From Paralichthys olivaceus (taxonomy: Eukaryota; Chordata; Actinopteri; Pleuronectiformes; Paralichthyidae), in contig NC_091110.1 of NCBI RefSeq assembly GCF_024713975.1, forward strand, positions 18,071,501-18,135,500: 64,000 bases of DNA. Direction: 5' to 3'. Positions 59,130-64,000 of this stretch are shown here, piece by piece. The position numbers were made by a program, and so were the translations under genes. How positions within the stretch are numbered: the first letter of the stretch is position 1; every line of letters starts with the position of its first letter. Under the pieces are notes generated by a model, which saw only the letters and a program-made list of their open reading frames with translations, did no database searches and was not told where the DNA came from.

Positions 59130-60330
59130 AGCAAACGTAATGTCCGACACACAAAAACATACAAACCAGTGAGAGCTCAAGGAAATACGAATAAAACCAG
59201 AAGCTTGATGTCGTCAGGAACTGAAGCATGAGGAAGTAAACGATGTATGAAGGAGGCAGGATAATAAAACTCAGAATCCAAACAAACATTTACGGACATG
59301 TTGAAGATAAAATCTTTGAGGAATGTTGTAATATTACCAGAATAAAGTTATTATGTGAGAGAAAAGTCTTAATTAACTGTGTAGAACTGCAACCTAAAAA
59401 TTACAACTTCATTCTCATGAAATTATGATTTTATTATTACAATCTGAGACTTTTATTTTAGGCTGAGAGCGCAGAGACAGTTTGATCATTCAGGTTTAAT
59501 ACTTAATTTCCTGCCTCAAGTTTGAAAAGTGTAAATTAAAAACATTTTTACGCAGCCAGTTCCAGCCATCGATGAACCTGAGTATTCTCGCCGCGCTGCC
59601 AGAGGTCGTCAGGGAACGACAACACATTTGTCAATATGAGCGTGCAACGAAGACGGCTTCCAAATAAGCAGATAGGAAAATGTCTCTGAGGGAATCTAAC
59701 ATCTTTTCTTGCCTAATTTCCGTGCCAGGATTTTCAAAACATGGAGAAACTGGAGCATTTAGTGAGTTGGGATTTAGAATCAATTCCTCTGAGTCCAATC
59801 AAACAAATTTCCCAGCATTGGTCTGTGATTTGAAACGTTTGCAGCTGTGCTTGGGATGATGTGACCTGTGGTGATTGACTTCATGTGAGTTTCATCAAGC
59901 TCCTCAGGGCTCACCAGGTGCACCTGTGAGAGGAGCCTTCAAGTACGTGACGAACCAATCGATGCAGAACTCATTCTGCACCGAGACTGAAACATGTGCA
60001 CGCCTTGCACATCTTTTCTCCCCTGTCTGTACAGCCCTGTTACATATTTAGACATTTGTGATCCAGAGGACAGTGTGAATCTTTTTTTTTTTAAGTTCCC
60101 TGTGTGAGTGTTTCTCTGCTTCGTCTCTGACAATGCAGCTCCACACGCCTCCCAATAATTATATTCTTTTAATATCTGTATCACTGGAGCAGATGGCCCC
60201 ATAAGTGCTTCATGCAGTCATTTGAAAGACAAACTACCACAAGGATTTATTTTAAGAACCCAACCCTCTAAAGTGCATGATACAAATGTGTTTAGCGCAT
60301 GTTCAAATCCACTTTAGTTAGTTTAATAGT

Positions 60331-60360
<30 letters not shown>
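60331..60360. repeat. 30-base poly-G run
   Basis: Thirty consecutive G. It may form quadruplex DNA, but its length is also prone to sequencing or assembly error. Confidence 0.8.
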
Positions 60361-60361
<1 letters not shown>

Positions 60362-63300
60362 AGGTTGCAGCCCCAGGAGCAGAGTTAAGAAAGGTTGTAA
60401 TCAGTTTCTAAATGAATCATCGATGCATATTTGACCAATCAAGAGTTCCGTTGCCCCCATAGCCTTTAATTGCCTGGTGCTCGTTCACCTCGGCTGATGG
60501 CTGCTGCCAAAATGTTTGCTCACCCTCCACAAGCCAGGGCCCTGAGAACACGCAGCTCCACAGAGAGCTGCCTCTCTCCTGTCTTCACTCTAATACTGTA
60601 GCATCACCTCCTCTGCACTGGGGCCAGATTCTGCTTCCATCCAGTGAGTTTACTTCGGCCAAAAAATGGGTTTATGGGACAGATTCTATTGAGGATATAC
60701 AGTTAGAGTAATAGTACAAAGCATCATGGGTATTTGTTTGCAGGCACACATCTCAATGAACCTTACTCCTGATCTTTTAATGCTTTAATTCTTTAGGTAT
60801 ACGTTAAAAAAATAATCCCATTTTGTCCAATGCTGAACACTTAAAGTGTTCACAAACCATTAGTGAGGGATCAAGTGTCATGGCGTTCTGTGTTCACGCA
60901 TATTATCTCGTGTTAACACGAAGCCTAGTCGCCTTTATAATAAGCACTTAACCAAAAGGTCGACATGCACTCAAGACACGTTCAGAATAGAGACCAGTCG
61001 AATCTGCCTCCGGATGTGGTCGGACACGTATTCCATCATGTCACCGCTGGAATTTAAAAGGTGCTGCTTCTCAGGCCTCAGGTTGTTTACAAGGATGTTC
61101 TCTGATCACGAGGATTATAATGACGAAGAATCACACAAAACTTTAACTTGTTATTAAATTTCACGTTTATGTCTTCAGCTGTTTTGTGTTTACTGCAACT
61201 TACGGCCAACACACGTATCATCGAAGCCCCTCTGCGGCTCCTCAGTCTCTCCTGAGTGAACTCAATTGTCTTTTTGTGAGATTTACAGCTCCATTATAAA
61301 ACATCAATAATGAAAATACTGCAGTCGACGTAATAATTGTCAACGCAGGGTGAAATAATAAAGAAGTGGGGGTTTCACTGCGTCAGAGTATTGGGATGGA
61401 TTTTGTTGAAATAGGACTAAACTCCGTCCTGCACTCTGTTTCTTCTCCGCCTTGTAAATCTCACTAACTGTATTGATCGTCTCCTCCGTGATGTTTTGCT
61501 TTCACCTCTCTCTCTGTGTCTTTTGGCCGCCAGCAGCTGCAGTGATGTTAAGAATGTGACGGACCCCTCCGGGCCACGTTGGCCCTGTTCGTCTAATGCA
61601 TGATTCTCGTCCCCAGGGGGCATGTGAGACTCAGACCAGCTCTGCCCATGCCTGTGTCACAACCTCCCCTGAGCAGCAGAGGAAAGTCTGCTGAAATGGG
61701 AAACTAAGAACCCATTTTCCTCTCAATCCAAAGCTGTTATTTACTGACCGGCAATAAGAAATAATTTCCTATTGTCCACGGCCTCATTACCTTTGACTCT
61801 GAAGTGTAAGGCACTCAGTGGTTCTTAGAGCATCACTCTAAAAGCCAACAGGCCTCAGAGCTAACGACAGCTGGACGAGGAAAGTGCACTCAGGAGAGCG
61901 CAGAGTCTCCATCCCTGAATCTGTCTGAACTCCAAACCAGCGTTTTTCTGGGGATTCTGCCTGATGATGTCTTTGTTAATTATGTTTATCAATCCATGCA
62001 TCCTGTCGTCAGTGAGAAGCTGATGTGTGTTATCATCCATTCCGAATCCTATTTCGGCGGATAGCTATCTTTTCTTCTGAACACGGTCGCAGCAGAATCA
62101 TTTTCTCTAATCAGAAGGTCTCTTCTTGCCATTTCTGTAAAGCACATTGTGTTGTTTTGCGGGAAATACTTTACATGAGAGTAAAACACAAATGTAACTG
62201 GATTTAGTTTTCGGGATAGATGTGATATTTCTCAGTCCAGATGTCTGAAAAGGTCTCTGATTATTCTGCGGATACTTTTTTTGCACAGCCACAAGGTGGA
62301 TAACATCAGAGCCCCTTTTAGCTATTCAACTGAAAAGGATTCTGAATGGAGCACATTCAGCCTCTGCAAGGATCCGGGGGAAAATATTATAGAGGAGCGT
62401 GAGTCTTTCTTTCTTTTCTCTCACATACATTCTTTGTTATCTGATAATAACATTATCGTGCCTGGATACTGACATTTGAGAATGTCCTTCGTCTAAAGCT
62501 CCAGTGCACAGCTGATATTAACCTTTTCTCAGACTGAGGCTCCTTCAGGAGAGTAGTGTGTAGTTCCTAAACGCATCCATAAAAAGAACCCCTCATAAAC
62601 ATACATCTTAGGAAGGACAGCAATTGTACAACACGCCTTGGATGGATCATGCATTAGTGCACCGAGGTTGGAGTTTGGAGGCTGTGGGGGTTGAATAGCA
62701 GTCCGTTGGCTTCCTCCATTAGCTTAATGTGCACTTTTCCACTCAATAGCCAATCCCCTGTATCCCTCTATGACTACTTTGTCATGCACGCTTCTCTTTT
62801 CACCTCTCCGTTGGGTTTGGGTGGGGGGGGGGGGAGAAAATATTGCACAGTGATTTTGAATTATGTCTCTTCAACTGTGGGGTTGTTCCTTCGCTTTTTC
62901 AATGCCTCAAGGTGCTCGTAACATTCAAGATTCCACAGCAGAAAAGCTTCTTATATTTATATATTTATATATGGAACATTTGATTCTTGAAAATAAATTC
63001 AATGATAGTTATTAGATATTTAATCAAATGGCAAAAAGCCTCACAGTGCAATTCAAGATGAAGACACTTCTCCACAGGAGTAAATGAGCACAGTGGTGGA
63101 GGAATCCAAAATGAGAAAAATACAACCGCAAGCAGCGATTCTGGAGCCAAGCACTTTTGGTCAACAGAGGGAAGCTACGAAATGAAATGAAAGCAGCGGT
63201 GAGTGAGTTTCAGGCTTCTCGGCTTTAGTTTATTTCTGTTTTTAAGAAGTTGTAAAACCAATCACACCAACACAAAGCCTGCAGCGCTTCTATAATCGCA

Positions 63301-63774
63301 CGTCCAAAGTTCTGCCATTCGTCTGCACTTCATCTGATTTGACTGCTCAGGAGATGGTGCAGGACGTCTCCAGGGAGTTTAATCAGGATTTCTCAAAGGC
63401 ATCTGGAGCTCAGATTTAAACCATAGCGCCACCATGAGACCAACGGTGATGTTGGCACATGAAGTATCAGCACATCATCACCAGTTATGTCACCAAGCTC
63501 GTTGTAAATCGACGCAAGGCATAAGATTGTAGATAATCACGGTGATTCAAATCCTGTGTTTACGGGACAGTCGCAGCATCTTTGCCGTGCACCGTCATCC
63601 AACGGACACGTCAGTGTATTCACCGACATCTGCAGCAGCCACAGCAGCATCTGCCTCACAGCTGTCGCTGCAGCTGAAAGGTCCAGAGCCCGGCGTCCTG
63701 CTCCAGGTCGTAAATATGCAAACATGCAGATCAGTCTTCACGGTGACAACATCACACGGACTAGATTACTATTA

Positions 63775-63990
63775 TGTTTTTTTAATGCTATAAAAACATG
63801 GTGTCACGTGTGTTTACTGGCGGTAAAATTCAATTTAAGAATAATTTTTTATTTCAATTTAAGAAGTTAAAAGCTGTTGCATTTGCAGGGAATCAATCCG
63901 AGAGTCCAAATGACATCAGAGCAAGATGGTAGCGCCCGTTTTTCAGGATATTTTCGAAGGAAGAAGTGCGGACTACTTAGAAGATGAAAA
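63775..63990. repeat. Dispersed teleost repeat, truncated at the window edge
   Basis: Shares an AATGCTATAAAAA-like word and a GTCCAAATGACATCA ... GCAAGATGG block with the copy at 40530-40620. It may continue beyond the window. Confidence 0.5.
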
Positions 63991-64000
63991 GTTAAGGAGC

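Larger units (their letters stand above)
59130..64000. other. Intergenic DNA to the window end
   Basis: No exon with recognisable similarity was seen on either strand. It contains a 30-base G run, a shorter G run near 62.82 kb and a dispersed-repeat copy at the right edge. Confidence 0.45.

Noticed and set aside
63537-63870. Overlapping frames on both strands with Ala/Ser-rich text
   Set aside because: Low-complexity GC-rich CAG/CTG words with no domain and no exon context.

Overview
The window looks like nuclear DNA of a ray-finned (teleost, probably percomorph) fish. The evidence is split vertebrate-type genes with GT-AG introns, teleost-like dispersed repeats and SINE fragments, many dinucleotide microsatellites, and translated exons matching vertebrate families. 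No bacterial operon, CRISPR array, rRNA or intact tRNA was seen. The species cannot be named from the sequence.

Layout. (1) 2.3-3.7 kb, + strand: a PP1 glycogen-targeting subunit, closest to PPP1R3C/PTG, spliced from a 14-nt first coding piece. (2) 5.0-9.3 kb, - strand: a tandem segmental duplication carrying two complete four-exon pancreatic-type phospholipase A2 genes (pla2g1b-like, copies A and B). (3) 9.5-16.8 kb, - strand: prkab1, the AMPK beta-1 subunit, with seven coding exons, a non-coding first exon and a perfect NRF1 palindrome at its promoter. (4) 22.9-34.8 kb, - strand: phf24 (KIAA1045/GINIP), seven coding exons reconstructed, with a GC-rich promoter candidate near 44.4-44.9 kb. 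(5) 45-54.9 kb: apparently gene-free DNA with dispersed repeats, including one carrying two CTCF-consensus matches. (6) 54.89-59.12 kb: a young, structurally complete LTR element on the - strand. Its LTRs are about 593 bp and differ by roughly one substitution and one indel, and it has a 5-bp target duplication. It encodes no polymerase, only one 1033-codon proline/serine/valine-rich frame built almost wholly of in-frame tandem repeats. (7) 59.1-64 kb: no gene seen.

Functional links. Two neighbouring genes act on glycogen/energy control (the PP1 glycogen-targeting subunit and the glycogen-binding AMPK beta subunit), with digestive phospholipases between them. prkab1 and phf24 proteins both start with Met-Gly sequences suited to N-myristoylation. 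The most unusual object is the LTR element: a non-autonomous retroelement with an intact, self-repeating ORF whose stop codon lies in its own LTR. Exon calls rest on hand translation and splice consensus, not on transcripts or database searches.
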